64,000 nucleotides of DNA from Dicaeum eximium (GCA_013396995.1 VWZP01004509.1:186636-250635), one strand, 5' to 3'. Shown: positions 12,791 through 27,000, numbered from the stretch's first letter. Notes: generated from the letters alone by a model not told the origin. Made by a program: numbers and translations.

Positions 12791-15285
12791 ATCCCCATAA
12801 TCTTGTATACTAACTTTTCCAGGCTAGGATTATCCAGCCTTCTCAATTAGCATACACTTTGCAGCAGTAAACCCCATCTCCATGTTCATGTGTATGTCTG
12901 AGTGGCCAACACTATCTGCAACAAACACTGAAGCTAAATATTAACTCAGCTTAGGAACCATGCACTAGCTCTTCCCTCACATATCATTATTTAGTTGACT
13001 GCATGTTCTACCCCAAAGACCAAGCTTGTTTTAACACTTCCCTGTGCTTCTTCACTTCTAGTCTGACATACTTTGCTGATCATCCCTCCATTTCCCCTCT
13101 CCTTTCAGANTAAGGTGTTCATGTTGTAATTTTAGGGTTTTTTTCTTGAAGGATTGCTCTGTCTTTTTCTGAGCTTTAGAACCTGAGTATTTATAGTACC
13201 TTCAACTGAAATTAATTCTTGGCTTCTGTCACACTTCTTTCCTTCAGCAGTTTGCTTCATCTTCCCCAGCTTGTTTCTGGTTTCATTTTTTTCTTTTTCT
13301 TTGTCGTCCTTTTTTTCCTCTCAAATCGTCTTTCCAAAATTAGGTACTTTATTATTTCTACATATTTACCACTTAATTTACAATCTTGCAGCTCTGGTTA
13401 TTTTTAACACCATGTGTAGTTTAAGTACTTACTGAAATGAAGTTTAAAATATTTCCTCTTCTGCATCTTAATTTTTTTGAGTTAATCTCTCAGCTGCCAC
13501 GTCCAGGATTAAATGATTCTCTGAATATTTGCTTCATTTATTTCTCAGTCTATATCTAGTATCTGGAGATTCTCATAGATATATTACTACTGGAGTTGTT
13601 TTTTTTTTTTTCCTCTGGAAGCACCAAGAAGTTCTCTTTGCTTTATATATCTGACTCAAAACTTCCCAGTGTCATTCTTGTTATTCATCTTTTATCATGT
13701 GTCCTAACATGACTTTGACTCCAAAAGATGGTGCTTTATGCCTCTCATATCTTTCTTTTTTCCTGAAGTCTTTCAGATCCTTAAAATATAATCACCTTAT
13801 GTCTTTATTTCTGTGAGTTCTGAGCAAAGCAAATCTTTCCATACCTGTGCTCCTGCCGTGGCTGCTCTTCTAACATGCTTCTGCTGCCTGGAGAATGTTA
13901 TTTCTCAGGTCCTGCACTAAGAGTTCTTGTTTTTCAGTTTTGCCACTGAGACTGCTGGCAGTAATATGTAGCATTTCGATTGCTTTCTACTGACCAGAAA
14001 CTAATTTCCTCAGCTGGATTAATCTTTCACTATCAGTTTCAGCTAACTGGCTACAGCTCTCATCTGTATGAGTACTTTCTGCTTACTATCCATCCCCCTG
14101 ACCACTGATAATCTCTTATCCACTGCTGTGCCTTATCTATCTGATTTCTTTCCCCTGTATATTAAAACTACAAAAAGATGTGTAGAAAGGTTAATAAAAC
14201 AGAATAATAACCCCCAGAAGGGGAAGCAAATATTTCCACCTAGTTTAAGAAGTCATTACAAAATTTGGTTTTTAACACCATGGATTTGATAAAATTTGAG
14301 AGAAAGGAAGAAATGTTATTAGTCATAAACTTCTTTTATCTCAAAAAAATATGCATTAGTGCAAAGTTTTAAACTTTAGAAACTGTTGTTGATCCTCATC
14401 ACCCCATTTCATTCTGTTTTCAGTCATCATGAATTGAATCTGAGCACAATGACAACTAAAGAAGGTTGTTTTCTTTCCTTCAAGCATTATGGTGGAACCT
14501 ATTTCATTTAAACTCCTCTCTGAAACGAATGTATACCAGGCATCTGTAGAACATATGAAAGCCAGCTATTGCTGAGATGCACAAGAGGATATTTACAGGA
14601 CTGTAAATGACTGAGACACCACCACTTATTGAAATACCCATTGTAAGCATTTTATTCAGATTTACTGCTGAGGTGCAGTAAATGTATACAATTTGTCCAT
14701 TGCAAGTATAAGATAAAACACACTAATTTATATAACCTGAAGACTGTTTAAAAATAAAGAAATAATTTGAAATTTCATTTAAACCTATGTCCTTCAAGTT
14801 TCTGTTGAGGACTATGAAGTGATGGATGGCTATGCTTTGCTTTGAGTAATAACCCAACAAGTTTAGAGCCAACTGGCTTACAAGACAATAAAATTTTGGT
14901 TTTTCTAGTGATATTGTTTAACCCTTAATTGTTTTGATATAATTTACAATGGTTTAGTTCTAGTATTTTTAATTCTCCCTTTTCCTATTTGCGATAAAAT
15001 TGAAGTGACATGGAGTTACTATTGGTTAAGAACCACATTAATCAGTCATTCAGATACTCCAAAACACTTTGTTACATGCACCTATTGATTTTTGTTACCT
15101 AAATCTTCTTTTAAAGATGTTTTTTTCACCTTTTAATACAAATATTTCGATGTTTTAAAACAAAAAATCATTTTAAACCAAAAAGGATTCTTACAGTATG
15201 GCAGACATACTGCAAGTATTTATCTGTGAGAATCTACAGGTACTGAAGTTTCTCAGACTCTTCTGAATTAAGATTTGGCACAGGG
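12791..15285. other. AT-rich non-coding DNA, pyrimidine-rich between about 13.0 and 14.1 kb
   Basis: The plus strand is rich in C and T from about 13020 to 14100, with many CTT and TTCC runs and a T13 run at 13599-13611. A single N lies at 13110. This may be an old antisense retroelement, but I could not match it to a family. Confidence 0.5.
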
Positions 15286-15616
15286 TTTTGCAGAGAACAT
15301 TCCATTGTTCCTCTGAGCCTTCCATGCTCAAAAGATGCAGCAAGGACCATGGAGAAACCTCTCTCTTTTTGTGGAGTAGATTCAATCCCCCACTGCAAGG
15401 CCCTGCTGGTTACAGCGTGCTGTTTGACCTCTTTCAGGGGAGAAAGCCTCTGGCACTGTCAGTCAGCACTGCCAGCAGGTCTCCACAGCTGCTCCTGCTC
15501 TGCTCAGCGCACCTCGGCACAGGGACTTGCCAGAAGCCTTCTCTCTTCACAGCTCAGTAGAGCACTGACAGCTCTGTCAGCAATGTGGGGCTTTCCTCTT
15601 CTCCTTGCAACATCAC
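15286..15616. other. GC-richer unassigned segment abutting a CR1
   Basis: It is richer in GC than its surroundings and abuts the 3' end of the reverse-strand CR1 that follows. Two overlapping forward open frames (15288-15560 and 15349-15639) cover it, but neither product shows a known domain and the second runs into the CR1. It may be older repeat or unique DNA. Confidence 0.4.
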
Positions 15617-15930
15617 ACATTCACAGAGTCACAGAATAGGCTGAGTTGGAAGGGACCCACAAGAATGACCAAGTCCAGCTGTGATGGAGTCACTCCATGT
15701 GCCTGAGAGCACTGTCCAAGCACTTTTTGAGCTCTGTCAGGCTTGGTGCTCTGACCACTTCCCTGGAGAGCCTGTTCCAGTGCCCAACCACTCTCTGGGT
15801 GAACAAATTTTTTTAATAGTATCCAGCCTAACCCTCCCCTGACTTAACTTCAGGCCATTCCTTCAGGTTCTGGCCCAGCATTAGACCACATAGCTGCTCT
15901 GCTTTCACATGGCCTGACGCTAAGCGTGAT
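15617..15930 (-). mobile_element. CR1 LINE 3' end, reverse strand, 5'-truncated
   Basis: Read on the minus strand, this is the 3' untranslated end of a chicken-repeat-1 LINE. It ends in degenerate copies of an ATTCTGTG-type octamer (15617-15640 in antisense). On the plus strand the hallmark block GAGTTGGAAGGGACCCACAA is followed by CAAGTCCAGCT and by sequence matching the terminal part of CR1 (CCTGGAGAGCCTGTTCCAGTGCCCAACCACTCT near 15760-15795). Only about the last 300 bases are present, as usual for CR1 insertions. The far end is approximate because similarity fades after about 15900. Confidence 0.9.
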
Positions 15931-18900
15931 ACTCAGTGACCTCAGGTTGCAACTACTTTATATATTTGAGAGGGGAAGAGGAAGGAAAATGAGTATTTGT
16001 GCAGAAACAGGAAAATCTGGCTTTGAGAATTTCATCCCAAGACTGAAAAAAAAGTAGGACAAAGTAAATGACAGGTATCTGCAAATCGATCTCGCTGGGA
16101 TGTTAATTGTAAATTGACTATGGTTCCTTGTTTCTACAGTATTTACACATAGGAAATTACTTTAAATAAAAATTGTTTTTCTAAAAGGATAAAGTTCATT
16201 TCATAATTCAGTACAGTAGCACACTGCATTAGTACTTTAATTCAATTTTATAGAATTCTTTTATTGCAGAGGTCCATAAAGGTACATAGCTTGGCTTTGC
16301 TAAGCTTTGTAGGAGCCTCTTCATTAGTTTCAATTTACATGGATATATGTCTCTTGTGGTGCACTTTAATTTGTGAATTCAAAGCTACAAATAGTACCTG
16401 TGTTCCCTTCAAAACATAAATTACATACACAAAATTAGATCCAAAGGATTTATACATAGTCAGACTCCTAAATACCAGACTGTTTAATGCTGGAGATGCT
16501 TGAAAATTCCAGACACATCAGGTGCCAATACTAATTTTCACTAAGTCTCCCAAAATCAGCTTTATGATAAGCCCCAAAGCCCTGACAGTTAGTGCTGAAC
16601 AGCTGGCTATGCTGCTCACACCCAAACTCTGACAGATGCCCTCAGTAAAGGTGTTTCTCTTTCCCCAGAGCTGGTGCCTTGGTGAGCTCGCTCAGGTGCA
16701 CATGAAGGGAGTGCCCTTAGTTCACAGCCCATGGCCAAGAGCACCATCCAGGCTGAAGGAAGCCCAAAAGGAGGCCAAATGTTCAAGGGAACAGATTGTC
16801 AAAATAAAAATGTAAACACTGAGAGCACAGCCCCAGTATACCTCCAATTTTCTACTCTGTTTACTGCTATTTGCTGAATCACCATCAAAAGAATAAAGAA
16901 GATTTATCTGATAACAACATTCCACCTACTCTTCTGGTCTATTGGCTTAGACCAAAAATACTTGCCTATTAGGGAAATATTTGAGCATGTACATGGNGGT
17001 TTTTTTGTCCTAATTCTGAATTAAAAAAAACTAGGTGCAACCTTCAGGAACACACAGTGCAGTCCTCTGATAACTCACTGCTACACCAGTTTGTGTGAAA
17101 GTCCTCCTCAACAGTTAATCCTGGATTTAGTGCAGATTCATTTCTCTCCTGGCTCTATAAGGAGGAGTTCAGTAATTTGTCTGAAACAGGATTTTTAAAG
17201 CACTCCTGTCTTTGGTGGTGTGAGAGGGAGGCAGAGAGACACACATGCACTCTTGAGATCTCCAGTGCCTGAGGGCATTTCCTATTTCTTGTAGCAGTGA
17301 ACTTATCTGTGCTCCTTCAGAGGGCAAAAAATAAGATGAAATAACTTCTACTTTATCATCAGCCTCAGAATGTTTCTGTGTTACCCTTTCCTGTCAACCA
17401 GCGAGGGCTGCATTCTCCTTAGTAGTCCCAGGTGATTAAATACTGATTGCTCTTAGACTTGAGAGAGCTGCTTTTGGGTAAAGAGTATTAAAAGCTAATC
17501 ACAAGGAATAGTCCTACATGAGAAATCTTCAGCAATTTTCTGTCCTCATTATCAGTGGGATAATCAACTGAATTATAGAATCAGCTTTTTTCCCAGACAA
17601 TGAGGTCTCTGAGGTAAACAAAGCAAGGCAAAGGCTGTTCACTTTCCTCAGTGATTCCTCTGGGCCACCTGAATTGCATTTATAGTCCTAATTTTCCAAT
17701 AAGTCGGCACTCTCTCAAGTAACCTAAATGGCCTGGCCACAATTTTCAGAATTGGTGGGATCTATCACCTTCCTGCATTTCCAGCTGTGCAGGGTGAGCT
17801 TTCTAATCCTGATCAAGAGGATCCAGGCAGAGTATGCATCTAGGTCACATAGAAAACATGCATTTGTGCTTGCATATCCATATATTTTTCTAAGCTGTTA
17901 ACTACTGCAAATTCAAGGTCTTCCTGTACCTTGGGGAAGCAGGTTAGTATCATTCAACACTACTCTACAAATAAGTTCTTTAAAATTTTTGCCATTCTAA
18001 TTCCCTGGGTATTCACTTCTCTAAGCAATTTCAGAGAACATGTCCCACGTCTGTGGGTGACTCAGGTGCTCACACAATTTAACACACTAATTCCCACTGA
18101 AAATGAGAGGTATTTTATGAGCTTATGAGTTTTTGCAAGATGTATCCTAAATAACTTGTTAGAGATCACAAAGGAATTAATATTTAGTGAAATTAGAAGT
18201 GTTGCTTTTATTTCCAGCCATTACATCTGGTATGTTACCACCTCCACAACCTGTCAGCAATTCTAACATTCCTCAGAAAACTGTATTTCTATTGATACTT
18301 TAGTAAAAACCACAGCTGTTTTCTGATGTAGCTGTCTTTTAGCACAACTCAAATCTTTTTGCAGAGAACCTAACCTTTAATGAAAGTTTTGTTAAGACAG
18401 AGAATTTTTTTTTTAATGAATGCAATGTTTAGAACAGTTGAGTAGTGCACAGCAGAGAGAAATCACTTACTTTCTTCTGTCTTAATTTTAGCAGATTCAT
18501 AATGATCTCTGGTTATGGCTTGGAAGGCCCTCATGCCACTGGCCACTCCCTCCCTGCACTTATATATCTCCTATTTCTTTTTTTCCTGTGATATGCTGGC
18601 TATTTATGAGGTTATTGAGGATCTGTAGCATGTGCAATAAGAATATGTTTTTGAATAATTCCAGAGTTATATTGTTCTAAGGCTGTATATGAGCCCAAAG
18701 AGCATCACCAATCTAAACTTTTTGGAGAGGTGGTGGAAGGGAGGTGGGTTAGATGTATAGCCCTAACTCCCAGGGAGGCTAGAAAGAGTCTGTTGAGGTT
18801 TTGAACTGCAGTGAGCTTTTTGAACTGCAGTGAACTTAGAAAGAGTCAATCAAAATTCTAGACAAGCTCTAATACTGATGAGATTGGCAGTTTAGTTAAA

Positions 18901-19474
18901 ACCATATACAGTAGGAAAGATCATTAGGACTATAAATTATTTTTTATTAACTGAGATGAAGATATGTCTAATGCTCTTAGAGAAGTTCCAGATTAAAAGC
19001 ATATCTATAATGAAAGTGTAGCTAACTATACAGCTTTTTAACAGAATTTAAATAAAACCAAATCCTACTTTCCCAAACTACCTCAGCTTTGGTTAGGTAT
19101 TTTGCATTTTTCACAATAATACTATTTCAAATTATCCCCAAGAGAGAAAGACTCAATTCTGGGCAATACTGCTACTCCTCAAAATTAAACAAAAATTATA
19201 ATACTAATAAAAAATATTTTAGGGCTTTCTTGTTATCTGAGAATAAACTATTTCAACCTTTAGTTTTAGAAACTTAAGAGAGATCAGAGCTGAAGACAAT
19301 CCTCTTCAAACCACAATCAGGTTCTTTTACCACATTCAGTTTTCCTGATATGGTAAAGAATTTACTTTTTTTTTTTTTCATTTGGATGGACCGAAGTTTT
19401 TTGTGGCAATATGACGAATTTTTATTTTATTTCATTTCTGTGCCATTTGTAATTTGCTTCTTTGTTTGCCTTAG
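15931..19474. other. Unique AT-rich non-coding DNA
   Basis: No gene is seen. A single N lies at 16997. Near 18.8 kb, 68 bases hold a nested pair of short direct repeats (see findings). T13 occurs at 19366-19378. Confidence 0.55.
18780..18847. repeat. Nested short direct repeats
   Basis: A 16-bp unit occurs twice with a period of 19 (18799-18814 and 18818-18833). The pair is flanked by an 11-bp direct repeat, TAGAAAGAGTC, at 18780-18790 and 18837-18847. The arrangement suggests replication slippage rather than a transposon. Confidence 0.75.
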
Positions 19475-19603
19475 GACTATGTGCATAAAACCCATCTGAT
19501 TGCCAAGGTCCCCAAGAGCCCAACACCTCATTGGAATGTGAAGAAAGCAACAAGAAAAAACTCAGCAAGAAGTTATTACAGAAAAAACCCTAGTAGGGCT
19601 CAG
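19475..19603 (+). other. Exon-like segment, unrecognised
   Basis: A pyrimidine-rich tract ending in TTTGTTTGCCTTAG (19461-19474) precedes a segment open for exactly 43 codons and bounded downstream by CAG|GTACCT. Both ends are therefore phase 0. The inferred peptide is strongly basic (many Lys and Arg, with the stretch KKATRKNSARSYYRKN). The frame stays open past the donor to 19741. The donor is weak because it lacks the usual GTAAGT or GTGAGT. I recognise no family. It could be an exon of an unannotated transcript or a chance combination, which is common in 64 kb. Confidence 0.2.
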
Positions 19604-19741
19604 GTACCTTTCAGATGTAAGAGCTCATTGAAGAATGTGAGGAGAGGTTATTCCTGGCAGGGCAGCCTTAAATGTCTGGCTCTCCTCAAGGCTCATTCCC
19701 ACACAAAGACACTTAAGTTTCTAAGGCCTGCTGACTGGTAA

Positions 19742-22700
19742 CTGCTAGAATTTCACAGGAGACCAGGTTAGTTTTAAACTAGGAAACTCTCATTTTTCAC
19801 AGCATAAAAGTTAAGTACTAGTTTTCCTTTGCTGGATATCAGACAGCTGTGAAAAATAACTCTTAAGATTTATTTTAAAACAGGACTAGATGATAAGTGC
19901 AGGGTCAAAACAAGTGTGGAAAACCAGTACTTTTGACTCAGGGAATATAATAAGTCTGTTTGACCGTCAGCAGCTCATCTGATTTATGAGAGCCTAGAAG
20001 TCTCAACTGCAGAGGGCAACTAAAATATTTTATGTGACTGATAATGACCACACATTCACCCCCCAAGGTAGAAATGTCTCCTTTGTATTCATTAGATCAA
20101 AAGTAACTTTCCCACAGCATGTTCTTTCACCACTGCAGTCTTTATATCCTAAAGGCAAAGGACATCTTGTTTTTTCAAAACCAAAAGATTTTATGTTGAT
20201 AAACACACCAACCCATACAAGAAAACTGACATCTGACTATGGTGAGATAAAACTGCAGTAATAATGAATTGTAATAACAACAATAAGTCAGTTATAAGAG
20301 CTATGAGTTTTTCACAAGAGCCCCCCACCAGACAGAACAAGCTGACTTAGGTACACAGTTCCTGCCTGACATTCTTTCCTATATCCTAAAGATATGTAAA
20401 GTCGTTCTACACTGAAGCTGCAAAAAAGCTGTGTGGCTCTAGTTGGATTTCATCCTTCCCATACCTGCTAGTTATTTTATTGTTATGGAGTAATATTGTA
20501 AATTAGTTTTTGTCCATGTTTTATTAATTTTAATTCCTACTGATTTTGTAACAGAAGTCTATAGAAATAATTTTCTTAAATAACTGGGAAGCTTTCAAAA
20601 ATCATTTGCTATCAAACTGTTAAACCTAGGAAAGACTGGATCCTTATGTAGTACAGCATATGCAATAATCCTGAATTGTAAAACCATACATTTTGCCACT
20701 ACTGCAGTATACACAAAACACTGTACAGAAGGAAGAATAGGGGCTATGGAAAAGCTTCCAGGTTTGCATTGTATTGCTAACTGGTTTGCATAATTCTGCT
20801 GAAGAGTGAAAGGAATTATTTTACATGTAAACCATCTGTTATCTGGCCTAATAATCTTCCAGATAACAGAATTTCATAACATGTAGGGCAAACTTTTAGT
20901 GTACAGAAGTCACAGTAAAGGGAACTGTCAACCTCAGGTCCTTCAAACCTCTCTCTGGAACTCCTCACGATATCCAAATGCACCAGAGCACATCATTCTC
21001 ATGGCTGTTGGGTCTCCTTCACCCCTGTTTTTATAAGGCACTGCAAGGTTCCACATTTTTGCTTTCACCCTTTTGATCATTGCTTCCTGCAACATTCAAC
21101 CATCCTTGCCTTTGCTGCTTTCTACAATATTGCTGAACTCACACACTGGGATGTTACCCCTCAAAAGCACTGTGTTTACAGGTGATACTCCAGGAAGGTG
21201 AAATCACTTTGGGATTCTGGAATTTTTATGCTGCATTTGAATCACATTTAACCTCTTACTTACAATTGTTATGTGCAGTGAGATTGCCAGGTAGAGTTGA
21301 AGGACACATGGCCACTTGAGTTTCACATCTGAAAGTGATTGTATGTAAGCTGCAGTTCCTCTCATTCAGCAGGAGGAGAGAAACATTCTTTTTCATTTAA
21401 TATGTGTGCAATATACAGTTTACTGACACAAGTGACTAAAGCTTACAAAAAAATCCTTTTAGAAAAATATACCATACCATTTATAAAATTTCAGAGCATC
21501 CTTTGGCTGAAAAAAAAATTACCAGTAGACAATGAAAACTTCAAAATGCTTGATTCTACCATTTCAAATAAAAATGTTTCAATTTCTTCTCTAGTGATTA
21601 ATTCCCTTCCACAATTTATTTTGATTTAAGTAAAACACAAGGACAGAAAAGAGAATTAAAATTTCCTATTTGGTCAAATAACATATTTTCTCAAGCAGCT
21701 ATTATTTGGGTGGTTTTTTTCAGTGTGTTATTTAATTTAATACCAGTTATAAAGGAATTAACTTCAGGTCATCTCAGAAAAATATCTGCCAACATTTGTG
21801 TTTGTGCAACAACAATTAAAATAGTTTATATATTTAGCCCCAGCTTACTCCCTAGAACACTTATTTGGATTGCAGCTTGGACTGTGGATTTCCTTGATAT
21901 ATACTTACTTTGATCTTAATTATCTAACATGCTGAATACTTGTAAACCCCCAGACACTATTATATGAACAATTGAAATTTTATCATTATTGTTAAACTTC
22001 CATTATAATAGCAGATAAAAACTAATTGCTGGGCTAGAACACACACTTCTGGACGTATTAAGGTTTTAAAGCAATCTGCTATTCTACAATCATCCTTCCC
22101 CCATCTCAGACTCTGCCCACCCTTTGCAAAGGTGGTTCAGGTGGCTTATCCTGAGCTGTTGAACTGATGAAGGAGTTCATAACCTTTCCTCTCAGGGTAG
22201 CCTAGACTCATCCTGGATGTGCTCCCACTCAGCAGTTCATCTGAAGTCGGTATATTGGGGTGTGACAGACTGGTATAACATTAAGTAATAATTAAGAGGG
22301 AAAGAGAATGAAAAGGTCACCTGAAAGTTTTGTGCTCCTACCGTGCAGACTGACCCCATCTTTTCTGAGCCTATAATGAGCAGAACAGATCATTACTGAG
22401 ACCTAGCTCTGTCTAGTTTGCAGTGTCGGGCTGGGTAGCAGAGGCCATTTTCTCAGTTGTGAACTCAGAGATAATAATGCATCCAGCCAGAAAAGGCAGC
22501 TCCTACCTATCAGCCAGCCCCTGCCTGCAGTGACTGCCACGATTCCACCACATTCTATTCTCATCAGCTGCTTACATTATTGGAGTCAGATATGAGGTAA
22601 TTTCTCACAATTCTTCTATTTGCAAGTTAATTTTATGTTATGATGAGACTAATATACAGACAGATAAAACATAATTTAAAAAATATATACATATAGGTGA

Positions 22701-23999
22701 TCAATCAGTTTGGGTTTGCTGGTTTATTGCCAAACTAAGAACCCTTGACAAAACCATTTACTTACATGTTGAAGCCTGTAGTCTCTTAGGGTGAGGGAAA
22801 GTTTTCAGAACTGAAACCTGTCTTTGAAAGAACAGTCTCAAGAGAGATCTGGAAGATCACAGAACAGAAGCAATCCCACAGAATTTGTACTACTTTGATA
22901 AATTCATCATAAATGTAAATCAAAGAAAGGCAGCCATTAATAAGAGTAAGTCTATTTGTATTCTACAAGTGTAGAATAGAGAAATCAAATGTAAAAAGAG
23001 ACCATCTAACTACACACTGTAAATATTATAAATATATATTTAAAGGCCCTCCCTCCTTCATTCATAGTCCAAGAATGGTGCTTTAATGATATTTCAAATA
23101 GTAAGGTCTCTTGTAAAATTGTGTAGTATGAATTTTTTTAAGACATGTAAAAGTTGTGATTGAGACAGATGCATCAATAAAGTGAGCCTGTTTTAATACA
23201 ACTTCTGTTGAATTCATAAAAATGGATCAATAAGTGTTTCATTTATTTTTGTGATATGCCATATGAGCAGGGCCTTGTTAATGCATTGTCTTGGTTGGCA
23301 AAAATCTCATTCAGTAATATTGAATAATTTAATTGATAAACTACTATTTTCAAAACTCTGGGGAAAGGTCACACACTTTGTTTTTTAAATCACTTGCAAA
23401 AATAAATCTATACTGGAAGCAATTATTTTTTAAACAAATAAGTCCTTCTTAAAATAGAGTTAGGAAAAAAGGTCTAGGCTTTATTTTCACATCTTTCATA
23501 CCTTGAAGAATATTTTAACCCTTCCAATACCTTAAAATCTTGCTGATATTTTTCAGAATTTCCTTGTATTTTTCTAATCTGTAAAAGTGGCAGAACATCA
23601 GAAATTAATAAATATTTTTGCTGTCAAGGACGATCTATTGTTCTTCACCATGCAGGCTGTAACCATAGTAATTCATACGCTCCAAAACCCCCTGCTTAAA
23701 CAAGGAAACAAACAATAATAATCCTGAGATAGTGATTAATCAGGAGTTCTAAAATAAGTGATAGCTACATGAAGAAAAACATCTTCTGCATCTGCTTACA
23801 TTAAAAAATTATCTGAATTAAATGTTTAACAACACAAGCCCCTTCAAAATACCTTGGATGCACAATAGTTTTCAGCTATTGTGCTAAAGAGTTAAAACTG
23901 GATCCTTGTCTATTGTAAAACTTAACTAAACCAGCTCAGTTAGGTTATGGGTCCACAAAGAAAGCCACCTAACTCAGTGGGGGGAATAAGGATGGCAAT
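19742..23999. other. Unique AT-rich non-coding DNA
   Basis: No gene or recognisable repeat. Slightly C/T-richer stretches occur near 20.9-21.2 and 22.1-22.6 kb but match no family I know. Confidence 0.5.
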
Positions 24000-24090
24000 A
24001 TTATTGGAAATATGTTCTCAAGTAATTATTGGAAATATGTTCTCAAGTAGTATATTGCTATTATTAATTAATTAATTAATTAATTAATTA
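24000..24090. repeat. 25-bp perfect tandem duplication followed by (ATTA)7
   Basis: Positions 24000-24024 and 24025-24049 are identical 25-base units in direct tandem. Positions 24063-24090 are seven copies of ATTA. The identity of the two units suggests a recent event. Confidence 0.92.
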
Positions 24091-27000
24091 GAGGTAACAG
24101 ATGATTATCCTAAATTTACAGAACAGAAACTGACACAATGAATTGATACTAAAAACACTTAGTGCCCTTCAGTTCAAGTTACTTCCATTTCCTGGAGCCC
24201 AGTAGTGCAGTACCTGGCATGTGAACGCTCAGCAATGTTCATAGTCAGTGACAAGAAACTGAGACTAAAATCTGAATTGCCTCATAGGGAACCTCTTCCT
24301 ATTTCCTGATTATTACTAGTCATTCAGGTATCATTGTGTCCACAATTTTCTCCAGTGTCCTCCTGCATATGAATTATCATTGGGAAGACTCATTGGATGG
24401 TGAGAAACTCTACTGTGACATCTGAGGTTTGCCTATTGTACCATAATCAATATATCAGTCAGTATATCATATATCAGTCAGTAAAACGGGCTTAATTAAT
24501 TTTGGACAGATTATCTAGTGCTTCATTTTAACTTTTTCACATCAATTTTTCCTTTTCTACATTGAAAAAACATTTAATGCTGTTCACAGTCAGCGATATT
24601 TTAAAACTTTTCCTCATTTGTGTGGTAAGCAGAAATGAGCTGTGCTGCCTAGGACTAGTTTCTAGCAAATTCAAAAGTTGCTGAAAAATGTGTTATTTCC
24701 AGGATACCTATTTTTGTTCCTTGATGAGCTACAAATATGTTTCTTAATTCAGGCAGAAAGGAAATGAGGAGGTAAAAGCAAAGAAAATAAAATGAGAAAA
24801 GGAGTCATTGAAATGCTGAAAAGCTTGGTTTAGGAACATGACTTTAAAGGCATAAGATCCTCTGGAGTGACATTTCAGGTGGTGGAGATAGATAATTCCT
24901 GACAGATCTGGGGCAGGGGTATTACTGCAGTAAGCATACTATCCTTCCTAATTGTTAGAAAGTTATCCTCCTGCCTGGCTTAATGGATAGGAATATACTC
25001 TCAGTATTTCTCAGTGTTTCTAGTAATAGACATGTTCTCTCTAACTGAAAGTCTGAAATCTTATCTCAGCCAGTTTTGACGCCCGAATACACAAGTTATT
25101 CTGTGGGGTTCAGCATGGCCTCAAAGCAGGGCTGCTGAGGAGAGAAAGGCAATTTGGAATTCTAGGTTCAGCCTTTGAGTAGGAATTCAACTCCCTCATA
25201 CCACACTACTTGTCTATACTAAATGTCTTCATACACAGACTGACTGGTCTGCTGATATTCTGTGTCTTTGCTGCCTCAGTTATCACCCAGTGTTTCCAGC
25301 TCCTTGGAAAATCAAGACTGAATGTTATAATTGCCAGGAATTGATCAGACCAAATTAATAGCTCTTCTGAAAATGTGTCCATTAATTTTTTCTTGATATG
25401 ATTAACTTGTCATCTTTGTTGGAAAAGAAAAATTGGACCTTGACATCAAAGTAGAGGAAATAGGAGTGAGTGCAAGGCGAGATAAAAAGTCACTTTTCAT
25501 TTTGTCTATATAAACAGAGAGTGGTGGAGATTTGCCCCTAATGATTGTTGGCCATAGTTAGAATTCACTAGGTTTACCTTGTTATGATTTAGCAATCTTG
25601 CTAATAAACAGAGAACCTAATACAAACAACAGAATACTGTTTTAAAACAGCCTATGCTAATGTCAAGAAAACTAATCTAAGGTGGGTTTTTATCACTAAA
25701 ATTTGGTACAACAGGGAATACTGTATGAGTAACTCAGTGAATCAGACACTTCAGAGGAAAAAACCATCACAAGCACAACTGGTTTTGATCTCTCAGAAGA
25801 AGGTTCTTTGAGGATCAGGATTTTCTCAGCTCTCATGTAGAAACAGTCCCTATCATTAACAACCTTGGCATTGCAAGCATCAGAGCAGTGGGAATGGACA
25901 CTTGAAAGGAGGAATCCTTTTCAAACCTTCCTACCCATGCACACAGTATGCAGTCTGACCCTACCTGCTTTTTGAAAGGATTCCCATTTATCATGGGAAA
26001 GAGAGAGCCCAAAATACTTGACAAAGGAGAAAAAATTAAACACATCTAAGAAAGAAAAAGAAAAGATCAAGCTCTTTATCAAACTCCGCATTGGAGGAGA
26101 ATAATTAGCTTTGTTGCAATCCTTCAGCAATATATTTAGAAAGTTATCAGCTTCTTTATAACACTTCAGTCATAATTCAAAATATAACAAAGACAAAGTT
26201 AATGCATATGCAGCTAGAAGAAGGCAGAGATAACTTCAAGATCTCTCTGATTCTCTACGAGAAAAAGTATTCCAATTGTCTAGCAGAGTGGTAGATGGTT
26301 TGCAGTGCACTTGAGTAGCAGAGGAAGAGAATATTTGAATGGTTTGCATATATTATGTATTTATACAAGTGTGGAGCACAGCCTATCTATAAAAGACAAA
26401 AATGAACCAGTATTTTCCTTTTCTGTACATTATGCTGTTTGAGCTGAGATCTACTCATTTGTTTTGGCACACAGGCAGATGTTCTCCATACCAGGAGGGT
26501 GAAAATGAGTTTGTGCAATCATCTCAAATGGGACATTTCAGAGCTGTTGATGATACTATATTCCAGATGCAAGTCACCCTAACCATGCAACTGGAGAAAG
26601 ATTTTACCTCTCTGACCTCTCCCCCTCCTAAATATTATTTGGGAAAGGTCTGGTTGGTTACACATGCTCTCTGAAGGTGCAATCAGTCATCCTCTAAAGG
26701 AAAGAAGACAGCTTTCAAATATAATCTCTTCTGGCTCTTCAAGTGCTGTCATTTCAGAAAGATGCTGTGAGACACAGGTGGGGTTTGTTTTGTTCAAAAG
26801 AAATCCACAATGTGCTAACTGGTATGCTGGAATGAGACTCCCTACCTCTTGCAATATATTGAATAATGCCAGAAACGGAAACATTCTGATACTGATGAAA
26901 CTTCTAGTTATGCAAGGGTGGCATTTTTAAAAGGTGCATGCAACTCTGAGACTATTTAATGGTGCTGTAAGAGCTGTTGGAAAGTGAGAGAAAATATTTT

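Noticed and set aside
12556..12846. Reverse-strand 96-codon frame with a Leu-Phe repeat
   Set aside because: It is the translation of the (AAAAGG)n microsatellite, not a membrane protein.
15288..15639. Two overlapping Ser/Leu-rich forward frames
   Set aside because: They overlap each other in different frames, have no domain, and the second runs into a CR1 element.
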